Shown: positions 45,747 through 54,034 of the stretch, piece by piece
Layout of the letters: each line of letters opens with the position of its first letter
Position numbering within the stretch: the first letter of the stretch is position 1
Source of the DNA: Bacteroidota bacterium
GTDB lineage: Bacteria > Bacteroidota > Bacteroidia > Chitinophagales > LD1
Direction: 5' to 3'
Assembly: GCA_026391075.1 (NCBI GenBank)
Contig: JAPLES010000023.1
Location: 58,050-122,049 of the forward strand
Length of the DNA: 64,000 bases
Notes under the pieces: generated by a model
Seen by the model: only the letters and a program-made list of their open reading frames with translations
The model's database searches: none
Told to the model about the DNA's origin: nothing
Made by a program: the position numbers and the translations under genes

Positions 45747-47033
45747 ATGAAAACGAAACTACTTCTTCTTTTAGCAGTATTTTTTTGCAGCAGTTCTTTG
45801 TTCAGTCAATCCAGAAGTACGGAGAGCATTGGCTTCAACGACATTACCGTAATTGAGTTTGCTAAAAACGGTGATATATGGATTGGCTCGAATGGGCAAG
45901 GCATAAGCTTTTATAGAGCACAAGACCAATCGTTGAGCTATTTTAATAACGATACATCTAAACTGAAAAGCGATTCAATTACATCTATCGGGCTGCTGCC
46001 GATTAGTAATAAACTGTATTCCTTTGTTGGTACAGAAAACGGAGTTTCTGTAACTACTTCTTCAACTTCTAGTTGGTCATTCCTCAGTAATGTGGCAAAT
46101 AATTCCATTAAAGGACTTTACGTTGACTCCCCTTCTTTGTGGGTTTTAACTGCAACCAATGGTGCGTTCGTATACAATGTAGATACAACGGCAGCTAACT
46201 TCGTAGCAAATCCTCCAAACTCGCACTACCAGTTTTCATGCGTACAACATGGCACCAGCGATTGTGATTCGGCTGGTTTCACCGCAGGCACAGTAAACAG
46301 TGGAGTGGTTTATACAAAAGATGGCGCAGGATATGATACTATCAATATGCAACCTCCTCACCAGAAACTTATTGATAATCGCGTGAACGTGGTTATTTGG
46401 GATGATAGTTGCAGGGCAAGAATTGTTGGAACTAAATCAGGCTTTTCTGTTTGCCCTGTTAGACAAGGACATGTTGGTACACCAGCCGATACATGTCATA
46501 ATTTTATGGCAGGTTATGATGTTACATCCATAGTCACAGGATGCGATGGTAAAAAATGGGTAGGCACTACAGTGGGATTATTTACTATAGACCTCTCTGC
46601 ACAACCACCAACACCTGTTCAGGTATCGGGCATTCAGCAAAATCAGCATATAACCACCGTGGCGAAGGATACAGGATGCAATATGCTGGTGGCATTGGAA
46701 GGAGACAGCAATTTGTATTTCTTGAATCCTAATGGTGGCTATTTGGATACGCTGAAAGTAAGCGGCATTAAAAATGTGAATGCAGAAACTTTTTCTGTAA
46801 AAATTTATCCTCAACCATCTTCGAACCAAATCAATTTTATATCGGAGCCAATGATTAAAAATGGCGAGTTCAGTTTGTTTGATGTTACAGGAAGAACACA
46901 ACAACAAATCCCTTTAGGAACTACAAATCGTTTTGCAACCGATGTAAGTTCGTTGCAAAACGGAATTTATTTCTATCGAATAATTTCTGACAAGCAAATT
47001 GTAAAGACTGGAAAAGTGCAAGTGCTTAAATAA
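45747..47033 (+). CDS. secreted propeller-like protein with T9SS sorting domain
   Basis: 428 residues. A signal peptide (MKTKLLLLLAVFFCSSSLFSQ) is followed by repeats like VIEFAKNGDIWIGSNGQGISFY, the pattern of the two-component-regulator propeller in Bacteroidota (about residues 25-320). The C-terminal T9SS type A domain is FSVKIYPQPSSNQINF through NGIYFYRIISDKQ. Several Cys (CVQHGTSDCDS, DDSCRARI, VTGCDGK) suggest disulfides outside the cell. The stop codon abuts the convergent TolC-like stop (shared TAATTA). Confidence 0.82.
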   Translation: MKTKLLLLLAVFFCSSSLFSQSRSTESIGFNDITVIEFAKNGDIWIGSNGQGISFYRAQDQSLSYFNNDTSKLKSDSITSIGLLPISNKLYSFVGTENGVSVTTSSTSSWSFLSNVANNSIKGLYVDSPSLWVLTATNGAFVYNVDTTAANFVANPPNSHYQFSCVQHGTSDCDSAGFTAGTVNSGVVYTKDGAGYDTINMQPPHQKLIDNRVNVVIWDDSCRARIVGTKSGFSVCPVRQGHVGTPADTCHNFMAGYDVTSIVTGCDGKKWVGTTVGLFTIDLSAQPPTPVQVSGIQQNQHITTVAKDTGCNMLVALEGDSNLYFLNPNGGYLDTLKVSGIKNVNAETFSVKIYPQPSSNQINFISEPMIKNGEFSLFDVTGRTQQQIPLGTTNRFATDVSSLQNGIYFYRIISDKQIVKTGKVQVLK

Positions 47034-48362
47034 TTACAATTTGCCATTCGCTTTTTTCCATTCTAGTTCTGCCAGCAGAAATGTATAGAGTGATTGCAGG
47101 TAATTGAACTCGGTTTCTTTCAACGTATTTTCGGCATCTATCACTTCCTGATAAGTAGCAATTGAATTGGTATAACGCACGTTTACTTCTTTAACTACTT
47201 CCTCTGCCAGCTTTACATTTTCTTTTATCAATTGCAGATTGGAAAAAGCATTGGCATAATTTACCGAAGAAGTTTGCAGTTGGTAATTAATGCTGTTGCG
47301 AATGGTGCTAATGTTGTTTTCGTTTTTGCGAATCACCAACTTTTGCTGATTTGCCATTGCCAGTTTTTGAAATCCATCGAAGATGGGAACGTTCACACGC
47401 AGTCCGATATAAGAAGTCCAGAACCATTTATCCTTTTGAAAAACTTTGTCGTTGTCCAATCCCTGCCCGCCTATGTAACCATAACCACTGATGGTGGGTA
47501 TGTATCCGTAGTTAATTTTTTTCAATTGCATTTTGTTGAGGGATTCCTGCAAAGTTTCAGTTTTCAACTCTATCCGATTTACTTCCGCATTTTTAAAATC
47601 AGGATACTCGGGCAAGGTTTCCGATTTAATTTCCGAAGGCAAAGCGTCACTTAAATCTAATTGCGCATCAATAGGCAATCCGATAATTTGCGACAGCGAT
47701 GCTTTCGAAGTCTTCACCGAATCTTGCGCTACTTTCAATTGATATTTTGCGTTCGAAAAATTCAAGAACGAACGGTTCAATTCTATTTTCAACGCATTGG
47801 CATTGTGGTATTTTACTTTAGTATCATCATAAGCTTTTTGAAAACGCTCTGCACTTTTTGCGGCTTTTAAAACCCGCTCGTTGTTGAGCAACACCAAATA
47901 ATAAGCCCGGCTCACATTAATTTTCAAATCAATCATGGCTTGCTGCAATTGAAAACTTGAAAGTTGTTGCTGTTTTTTCGAATACTGAATATCACTCACC
48001 ACACCCATATCCAACAAAGGTTGATTCAAATCAACACCTGAGGAAACAGCATACTTGGTTCCCTGTTGAATGGTTTTTAATTCATCCTGCTGTGTAACAG
48101 GATTCGGAAATTTCAAAACGATTTGTCCGAGCTTCAGATTGTCGCGCATATCGAAACTGCCATTCAGTTTCGGCAAATATTTTGAAACCGATTCCAGTTT
48201 TTTTGCAGAGGAAATTTGCTGGTCAATTTTATAGTTCTGAAAAGCAGGTTGATTTTGCGAAGCATAATCAATGGCTTCGTATAAACTCATTTTAAAATTT
48301 TGCTGTGCCTGTAATAAGGAAACAGCAACAAGCAGAAGAATGGTGAAAATATTTCTCTTCAT
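47034..48362 (-). CDS. TolC family outer membrane efflux protein
   Basis: 442 residues from the ATG at 48360-48362, directly before a signal peptide (MKRNIFTILLLVAVSLLQAQ). Two homologous helical-hairpin halves are typical of TolC/OprM-like channels: MSLYEAIDYASQNQPAFQNY in the first, and LPEYPDFKNAEVNRIELKTE starting the second. It forms the outer membrane channel for an efflux or secretion pump. No inner-membrane pump or adaptor gene is adjacent, so its partners must be elsewhere. Confidence 0.9.
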   Translation of the reverse strand: MKRNIFTILLLVAVSLLQAQQNFKMSLYEAIDYASQNQPAFQNYKIDQQISSAKKLESVSKYLPKLNGSFDMRDNLKLGQIVLKFPNPVTQQDELKTIQQGTKYAVSSGVDLNQPLLDMGVVSDIQYSKKQQQLSSFQLQQAMIDLKINVSRAYYLVLLNNERVLKAAKSAERFQKAYDDTKVKYHNANALKIELNRSFLNFSNAKYQLKVAQDSVKTSKASLSQIIGLPIDAQLDLSDALPSEIKSETLPEYPDFKNAEVNRIELKTETLQESLNKMQLKKINYGYIPTISGYGYIGGQGLDNDKVFQKDKWFWTSYIGLRVNVPIFDGFQKLAMANQQKLVIRKNENNISTIRNSINYQLQTSSVNYANAFSNLQLIKENVKLAEEVVKEVNVRYTNSIATYQEVIDAENTLKETEFNYLQSLYTFLLAELEWKKANGKL

Positions 48363-48469
48363 GATGTAAGAATTTGAGAGCCAAACAACGCAACTATTCT
48401 TTCTATTTGCCAACCGATTTATCTGAAACGGATGTTCTTTAACCCGAAGCGTTGTATTAAAAAAGATAC

Positions 48470-48539
48470 GAGGGGCGAAGGGCGAGTGACGAGTGTATGA
48501 AATAGTGTCCTTGTATTTCCCTCGTCCCTCGCTCTTGCC
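48470..48539. repeat. Inverted heptanucleotide arrays upstream of sdaA
   Basis: CGAGGGG, CGAAGGG, CGAGTGA, CGAGTGT (48470-48497), facing CCCTCGT, CCCTCGC, TCTTGCC (48519-48539). The arms are largely complementary and can form a hairpin. They lie in the 204-bp gap between the TolC and sdaA starts, which otherwise shows only a TAGTTTTG -7-like box (48555-48562). Confidence 0.75.
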
Positions 48540-48566
48540 ACTGAAAAAACTGATTAGTTTTGACTT

Positions 48567-49994
48567 ATGCCAAAAGAAGCCATTAGCGTTTTCGATATTT
48601 TTAAAATTGGTGTGGGACCATCCAGTTCACACACACTTGGTCCATGGCGCGCGGCTGAAAGATTTCTGAAAGAAATTTCGGATGAAAATAAATTGATGGA
48701 GATTATCGCAGTAAAAATTGAACTCTATGGTTCATTGGCAAAAACGGGCAAAGGTCACGGAACCGATATTGCCATTATGCTAGGATTGAGTGGTGAAGAT
48801 CCGGTGACTTTCGACACTTCATTGTTACAGAAAAAAGTAGATGCCATAAAGGAGTCAAATAAAATTTTGTTGAGCGGCTTACACAAAATTGATTTCAATT
48901 CTGAAACCGATTTGTTATTTCTAAAAAAAGAATCGCTACCGTTTCATCCGAATGCCATGAAAATTTCTGCAACCTTCAAGGACGGTTCAACGAGAAATGA
49001 AATTTACTATTCAGTAGGTGGAGGATTTGTAGTGAAGGAAGGTGAAACTTCTTCTTCACAAAAAAATATTTCGTTGAAGTATGACGTGCATGATGCCGAT
49101 GAGTTGTTGCAGAATTGTATGCGTGCAGGTTTGAGTATTTCACAATTGGTAATGGAAAATGAAAAGGCATGGCGCAGTGAGAAAGAAACCGTGAATGGCA
49201 TTTTGAATATCTGGCAAGTAATGAAAGAGTGTATTTACACTGGCTGCCATCGTTCAGGAATTTTACCGGGAGGATTGAATGTAGTACGCAGAGCGGAGAA
49301 GATGAACAATCAGTATTTGAAAAATCTGCCTGAAAATAATTTGCAGGAATGGATGGAGCAAATTCGTTCTACCGATAAATCTTTTACAAACACCATGAAC
49401 TGGATTAGCTGTTTTGCATTGGCGGTGAACGAAGAGAACGCATCTTTCAGTCGCGTGGTAACAGCGCCAACTAATGGCGCAGCGGGTGTAGTGCCGGCTG
49501 TGTTGATGTATTACCATCTTTTTTGCAACGGCACAAAAGATGAAAACATTGTACAGTTTATTCTCACAGCTGCTGAACTTGGAAGTTTGTTTAAGAAGGG
49601 ATCTACGATAAGCGCAGCCATGGGCGGATGCCAGGCTGAGATTGGTGTTTCGAGTGCAATGGCTGCGGGTGCGCTGACTGAATGTTTAGGCGGAAATCCT
49701 TCGCAGGTTTTGCAAGCGGCTGAAATTGCAATGGAACATCACCTCGGTATGACCTGCGACCCTATTGGGGGATTGGTGCAAATTCCTTGCATTGAACGAA
49801 ACACCATGGGGGCTATAAAAGCTATTACCGCTTCGCAACTTGCATTGCAAAGTGATTCTGATTTGATGAAAATTTCTTTGGACACCGTTATAAAAACTAT
49901 GTGGGACACGGCAAAAGATATGAGCGCGAAATACAAGGAAACTGCCGATGGCGGATTAGCCATCAATATTCCTTTGAACGTGCCGGAGTGCTAA
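48567..49994 (+). CDS. sdaA: L-serine ammonia-lyase (iron-sulfur, single chain)
   Basis: 475 residues. Deaminates L-serine to pyruvate with a [4Fe-4S] cluster. The N-terminal domain begins [20 protein letters not shown], the family signature. The cluster cysteines are in the catalytic part, with likely ligands in [16 protein letters not shown] and [26 protein letters not shown] is another conserved motif. The 3' end overlaps lipB (convergent) by 32 bp. A -7-like TAGTTTTG ends 5 bp before the ATG, so the leader is very short or absent. Confidence 0.95.
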   Translation: MPKEAISVFDIFKIGVGPSSSHTLGPWRAAERFLKEISDENKLMEIIAVKIELYGSLAKTGKGHGTDIAIMLGLSGEDPVTFDTSLLQKKVDAIKESNKILLSGLHKIDFNSETDLLFLKKESLPFHPNAMKISATFKDGSTRNEIYYSVGGGFVVKEGETSSSQKNISLKYDVHDADELLQNCMRAGLSISQLVMENEKAWRSEKETVNGILNIWQVMKECIYTGCHRSGILPGGLNVVRRAEKMNNQYLKNLPENNLQEWMEQIRSTDKSFTNTMNWISCFALAVNEENASFSRVVTAPTNGAAGVVPAVLMYYHLFCNGTKDENIVQFILTAAELGSLFKKGSTISAAMGGCQAEIGVSSAMAAGALTECLGGNPSQVLQAAEIAMEHHLGMTCDPIGGLVQIPCIERNTMGAIKAITASQLALQSDSDLMKISLDTVIKTMWDTAKDMSAKYKETADGGLAINIPLNVPEC

Positions 49995-50655
49995 ACACTT
50001 TTTCAAAAGCAGTGATAAATATTTTTTTGTACTCGTCCATTGAAATTTCTTCCCCTAATTCTTTTTGAAGTGATGTAGTTTTCTTGCCTGCCAATCCGCA
50101 TGGAACAATTTTGTCGAAGTAAGTGAGGTCTGTATTTACGTTTATGGCAATGCCGTGCATAGTAATATTGCGACTTGCTTTCACGCCAATGGCACCAATC
50201 TTTCTTTCAGAAGTTCCACTTTTTGAAAAAGTGGAACTTCTAATCCAAATACCTGCCGCATTTTCAATTCGCTCACCTGTCAGACCAAACTCTTTCAACG
50301 ATTCAATAATGGTTTCTTCGAGCAGAAAAATATATTGAGCCAAACCGATGTGTAATAAATCTAAATCAAGAATAGGATAAACTACTAACTGCCCCGGTCC
50401 GTGAAAGGTAACATCTCCTCCCCTATTCACGTTGTAAAATTCAGCATTCATTTCTTCATCGCTTACTAAAATATTTTCACGCTTGCCGCTTTTACCCAAA
50501 GTAAAAACAGGTTCGTGTTCACAAAGAATTATTGAATCGGTTGTTGACGCACTATTCGTTTTAGCCTCAATATTTTTGTTGAATAGCTGTTCTTGCAACT
50601 GAAGAACATCGAGATATTTGGCGAGACCGAGGTCAATGATTTTAAAAGAAATCAT
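49963..50655 (-). CDS. lipB: lipoyl(octanoyl) transferase
   Basis: 230 residues. Moves octanoyl from acyl carrier protein to lipoyl domains such as that of the sucB product. [19 protein letters not shown] is the LipB signature, and [13 protein letters not shown] holds the catalytic Cys. Between GIW and KIGAIGVK there is an insertion, [12 protein letters not shown] (residues about 139-149), encoded by a perfect inverted repeat (50209-50241). The active-site segments are intact, so the enzyme is probably functional. It overlaps the upstream gene by 4 bp (ATGA) and the sdaA 3' end by 32 bp. Confidence 0.95.
   Translation of the reverse strand: MISFKIIDLGLAKYLDVLQLQEQLFNKNIEAKTNSASTTDSIILCEHEPVFTLGKSGKRENILVSDEEMNAEFYNVNRGGDVTFHGPGQLVVYPILDLDLLHIGLAQYIFLLEETIIESLKEFGLTGERIENAAGIWIRSSTFSKSGTSERKIGAIGVKASRNITMHGIAINVNTDLTYFDKIVPCGLAGKKTTSLQKELGEEISMDEYKKIFITAFEKVFSTPARSKEY
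50209..50241. repeat. Perfect 16-bp inverted repeat inside lipB
   Basis: AGAAGTTCCACTTTTT (50209-50224), one central G, then its exact complement (50226-50241). It encodes [11 protein letters not shown] in a loop of LipB. Confidence 0.95.
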
Positions 50656-51476
50656 TTCAATTGCTTCAATTGTTCGCGTTGCTTCTTTAGTTCCTTCTTG
50701 TACCTGTCGTTAAAATCGCGTCTGGAAACCAAGCGATAATAAGCCCGTTCCATTTCATTGTTAAGCGTGCGCACCGAAGGAGTAAAATTATCTAAGTAAA
50801 CACCTTGCACGTATGGAAAAGGACGATAGAACTGATGCAAATCTTTGTCGAGAAAAATCAAGCCGCTGTAAGAAGATGGCGATGTAGAGGTTTTCGTGGG
50901 AACCTTTTCAGAAATCTTTTTTGCACCTCCGTTTTCATACAAATAATTCACACCCCTATCACTAACTGCTTTATTTTCATAATCAGAAAATTCGGAAAAT
51001 CCTTCCACACTACCGAATTCACAAAATACAAAAGTAGTGTCGTTGAAAACGATGGAAGAGTCCACTTCCAAATTTTTACTCAAAAACACTTTGTAATTGC
51101 CTTCCAAGATTTGTGTAGTTTGATTGGCGTAAATGAAAAAAACTCTGCAAAATCTGAACTCATGCTCAAAAGCGTAGAGCAGTTTTTCGTTTTGCATTTT
51201 TCGGCTCTCCACAATTTTGTCAGCAATATCATTTCTTCCTGCTTTACGATATGCCGCCACGCTTTTTTCGTTTGTTTTTAATCGAACAATCACCGCACCG
51301 TTTCGCAGATCGCGCAAAGTTTGTGAAGCCTTATCGCGAAATTTTACAGAATCCTTTTGCGAATTAATAATGGTATAATTCTGTTGTGCAGTATCGGAAA
51401 ACACTTTCGCTTTCCTTTGCGAAAAACCTACAAATGCTATTTGTAAAAAAACAATTAGAACTATTGAATGCTTCAT
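50652..51476 (-). CDS. exported protein of unknown function
   Basis: 274 residues from the ATG at 51474-51476. The signal peptide is MKHSIVLIVFLQIAFVGFSQ. The central part includes LRDLRNGAVIVRLKTNEKSVAAYR and LLYAFEHEFRFCRVFFIYAN; the C-terminus is Lys/Glu/Gln-rich and probably helical. I do not recognise the family. It lies between coaD and lipB in a minus-strand operon (4-bp overlap with lipB; the coaD stop precedes it by 4 bp). Confidence 0.78.
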   Translation of the reverse strand: MKHSIVLIVFLQIAFVGFSQRKAKVFSDTAQQNYTIINSQKDSVKFRDKASQTLRDLRNGAVIVRLKTNEKSVAAYRKAGRNDIADKIVESRKMQNEKLLYAFEHEFRFCRVFFIYANQTTQILEGNYKVFLSKNLEVDSSIVFNDTTFVFCEFGSVEGFSEFSDYENKAVSDRGVNYLYENGGAKKISEKVPTKTSTSPSSYSGLIFLDKDLHQFYRPFPYVQGVYLDNFTPSVRTLNNEMERAYYRLVSRRDFNDRYKKELKKQREQLKQLK

Positions 51477-51480
51477 CTGC

Positions 51481-51948
51481 TTACTTAAAATCTTTTGCAA
51501 TTTCCTTTGGAACAAATTTACTCACCTTACCTTTCCCTCTAATTATTTCGCGAACAATTGTTGACGAAATAGAAGAGAACTCCAATCTTGAAAGAATAAG
51601 AATGGTTTCTAACTGCGGAAGCATATCGTGATTCAAGTGCGCAATTGTTTTTTCATATTCAAAATCTCCGGCACTGCGAATTCCTCTGAGCAGATAATTT
51701 GCTTTTCTCTTTTCGCAAAAATTTACGGTGAGCCCTTCATAGCTTTCCACTTTTACTTTCTTCTCTCCTTTAAAAACGAGTTCTATCCATTTTATTCGCT
51801 GCTCAAGTGAATACAAACTTTGCTTTTGCGAATTGCTTCCAATAGCAATAATTATTTCGTCAAACAGCGGCAAAGCTCGCTTCACAATATCTGCATGGCC
51901 TATAGTGATTGGGTCGAATGAACCGGGAAAGACAGCTATTTTTTTCAT
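51481..51948 (-). CDS. coaD: pantetheine-phosphate adenylyltransferase
   Basis: 155 residues. Converts 4'-phosphopantetheine and ATP to dephospho-CoA. FPGSFDPITIGHADIVKRA contains the nucleotidyltransferase TxGH motif, and FSSISSTIVREI is the second ATP-binding motif. It is in a run with the rsmD and DUF3822 genes, a linkage seen often in Bacteroidota. Confidence 0.96.
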   Translation of the reverse strand: MKKIAVFPGSFDPITIGHADIVKRALPLFDEIIIAIGSNSQKQSLYSLEQRIKWIELVFKGEKKVKVESYEGLTVNFCEKRKANYLLRGIRSAGDFEYEKTIAHLNHDMLPQLETILILSRLEFSSISSTIVREIIRGKGKVSKFVPKEIAKDFK

Positions 51949-52007
51949 GGCGTGAAACTAAGGGGATTTCTTCTTTCAGTTGTCATAGAATTGTAAACCA
52001 AAAATTG

Positions 52008-52559
52008 TCAATCATTTTTCTCTGGGTCGTTGGTAAAAACAGAAAAAATTGTTGTACCGTAATTCTTAAACTTGAAAAAGTGCGGATGCTTTTCGAAATT
52101 ATGATTCGGGTTGTGCTCTAAAATAAACCAACCATCACCTTCTACTAAACCATATTGAAAAACCAAATCGGGAATAGTATCCAAATTAGGAAGCGGATAA
52201 GGCGGACCGGCAAAAATTACATCAAACTTCTGATGCGCGGTCTCCATAAATTTGAAAACATCCATTTTCAAAACTTTAATTCCGCTTAAGTTATGCTGCT
52301 GAACTGTTCGCTTGATGAAGTCGGCACAGCGCGGAAAAATTTCCTCCGTTGTTATATCAGTGCAGCCGCGCGAAGAAAACTCGTAGCTGATACTTCCGGT
52401 GCCGCCAAACAAATCAAGCACCTTGATGTTATCGAAATTAAAACTGTTGTTGAGTGTGTTGAACAAACCTTCCTTCGCAAAATCGGTAGTAGGACGAGTA
52501 GGAATATTTTTAGGCGGCTCAAAGCGCACGCTCTTCAGTTTACCACCTATAATTCTCAT
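52008..52559 (-). CDS. rsmD: 16S rRNA (guanine966-N2)-methyltransferase family
   Basis: 183 residues. MRIIGGKLKSVRFEPPKN and TRPTTDFAKEGLFNTL are the RsmD N-terminal signatures. VLDLFGGTGSISYE is the SAM-binding motif I. The catalytic motif IV, normally (D/N)PP(Y/F), reads AGPPYPL with Gly118 in place of the acidic or amide residue, which is unusual and could lower activity. The gene overlaps the upstream DUF3822 gene by 4 bp. Confidence 0.93.
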   Translation of the reverse strand: MRIIGGKLKSVRFEPPKNIPTRPTTDFAKEGLFNTLNNSFNFDNIKVLDLFGGTGSISYEFSSRGCTDITTEEIFPRCADFIKRTVQQHNLSGIKVLKMDVFKFMETAHQKFDVIFAGPPYPLPNLDTIPDLVFQYGLVEGDGWFILEHNPNHNFEKHPHFFKFKNYGTTIFSVFTNDPEKND

Positions 52560-53371
52560 GCGGTTAGGTTGTAGAGATTGAAATGCAAATGCTTAGGAAA
52601 CACATCGAACGCTTTGGAGAAATGAATGGCATCGGGTTTCTGAATAAAATTGACGTGGCGAAAATAACGATAACACAAATCGTAAATCTTACTTTGAATA
52701 TCCACTTCGCCAATGAGCACCAACTCCGTTTTCTCTCTGTCAATTTTCAAATCTTCGCAACACTGCAAAACGAAGTAAATAAAATCGCTTGCCGCTTGGT
52801 AATCGTAACGATTCATCAGTTGCAATTCTTTTGCTTCGTTGAAACGGATAATATCTAAATGCGATTGGTTGACGTTGACAAAAAGTTTTTCTGTAGAGTC
52901 AACCAAATATTCAGAAAGCAATTGAAAGTAAGTAGAGTTGACATGAAGCACTTCGGAAGCAGGAAATAATTTACGAAGCACTTGCAGCAAAGATGCAGCT
53001 ACTTCAAAAACAAGTTGTGCATCGCCACAACTTTGCGAAAGTTGTTCGGACTTGTTTATGGTAAACGAAAACTCATTGGGAACCAGCGAATACTTTTCAT
53101 CTACACCAAGCAACACTTTTGAAAACGGAAGCTGGAGAATTTCATCCTTCTCAAAAATCTTTTCTAAACGCTGTGCTAATTCATTGGCGTTAACTACATG
53201 ATGCAAGGTGTAATCACCAAAAAAAATTACTTGTCCGTGAGTTTGATTGATTACAAAATATCGAACTGCATTTACTGTAATGCAAATTTTCAAAACCAAA
53301 GTAGAAGGAGAAAGACTTGCTTCTACTTCGCCAATACTGTTGAATGAATTTTTTATTTGCGCGGGTGCCAT
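52556..53371 (-). CDS. DUF3822 family protein
   Basis: 271 residues. It matches the pattern of DUF3822, which has an actin-like ATPase (duplicated RNase H) fold, with VRYFVINQTHGQVIFFGDY in the first half and KLFVNVNQSHLDIIRF in the second. Function unknown. Conserved linkage to rsmD in this phylum suggests, but does not show, a role in RNA or CoA metabolism. First gene of the minus-strand set that continues with rsmD, coaD, the unknown exported protein gene and lipB. Confidence 0.85.
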   Translation of the reverse strand: MAPAQIKNSFNSIGEVEASLSPSTLVLKICITVNAVRYFVINQTHGQVIFFGDYTLHHVVNANELAQRLEKIFEKDEILQLPFSKVLLGVDEKYSLVPNEFSFTINKSEQLSQSCGDAQLVFEVAASLLQVLRKLFPASEVLHVNSTYFQLLSEYLVDSTEKLFVNVNQSHLDIIRFNEAKELQLMNRYDYQAASDFIYFVLQCCEDLKIDREKTELVLIGEVDIQSKIYDLCYRYFRHVNFIQKPDAIHFSKAFDVFPKHLHFNLYNLTA

Positions 53372-53462
53372 AAAGCGAAAATAGAATTGTTATGTAAAAA
53401 GCATTGATGAATTTACCTTTTACAACTAATCGTTTACCGCTAAATTCCTATGTTTGAAAAGT

Positions 53463-53903
53463 ATGAAAAAGTTAGAGTCAAGAAATCCGAATTTTAAAGC
53501 CTATGTCGAATTGATGATTTCGCGCAATAAGTTTATGAATTGGATGGGTTTGGTAATGACAAAAATTGAAGCCGGTTATTTAGAAGGCGAACTTGATTTT
53601 AAAGATACACTCGAACAACAAAACGGATGGCTGCATGGCGGAGCCACGGCTACTATACTGGATATGATACAAGGATTTGCTTCGTATTCAATGGTTGAAG
53701 AAGGGCAAAAAGTTTTTACGGTGGAAGCAAAGGTTTCGTATTTCAACCCCGGTGATGCACAAAAATTTTATGCGCGCGGTGGCGTTATTAAACCGGGCAA
53801 GCGTTTTCATTTTTGCGAAGCAGAAATTTATTATTTGAAAAACGGAGAAGAAGTAATTGTGGCAAAAGGAAGCGCGACTATGGCAGTGATCACCTCTCCC
53901 TAA
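53463..53903 (+). CDS. hotdog-fold thioesterase (PaaI/YigI-like)
   Basis: 146 residues from the ATG at 53463; the TTG three codons earlier lies inside a TATGTTTG -7 box. LEQQNGWLHGGATATILDMIQG is the PaaI-type active-site region (HGG followed by an acidic residue). It hydrolyses acyl-CoA thioesters; the acyl group is unknown. The last codons, ITSP and the stop, are inside the REP-like element that starts at 53891. Confidence 0.88.
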   Translation: MKKLESRNPNFKAYVELMISRNKFMNWMGLVMTKIEAGYLEGELDFKDTLEQQNGWLHGGATATILDMIQGFASYSMVEEGQKVFTVEAKVSYFNPGDAQKFYARGGVIKPGKRFHFCEAEIYYLKNGEEVIVAKGSATMAVITSP

Positions 53904-54033
53904 TCCTCTCCTCCCGCGAAGAAACACGGGATGAAACAAAAGGAGAGGGAATAATTCCGTATAAAAATGAAAGAGTTGTTTATTATAAAAAGACAAAACA
54001 AGTTCCTCCCCTTCGGGGAGGTTAGGAGGGGTG
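53891..54033. repeat. REP-like paired hairpin element, copy 2, between thioesterase and MATE genes
   Basis: The left hairpin CCTCTCCT (53905-53912) / AGGAGAGG (53941-53948) carries a 28-base insert as its loop. The right hairpin is CCTCCCC-TTC-GGGGAGG (54005-54021), followed by GGAGGGGTG directly before the MATE ATG. The ends are inverted copies, as in the element at 43222-43327. Confidence 0.88.
53913..53940. repeat. 28-base element in the REP hairpin loop
   Basis: Begins CCCGCGAAGAAACACGGG and ends ATGAAACAAA. It matches 58873-58900 at all but two positions, and a 15-base portion (ACGGGATGAAACAAA) recurs at 38199-38213. Confidence 0.85.
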
Positions 54034-54034
54034 A

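Noticed and set aside
50209..50241. Intrinsic terminator
   Set aside because: It is inside lipB, the frame continues across it, and the T/A stretch is in the stem rather than after it.
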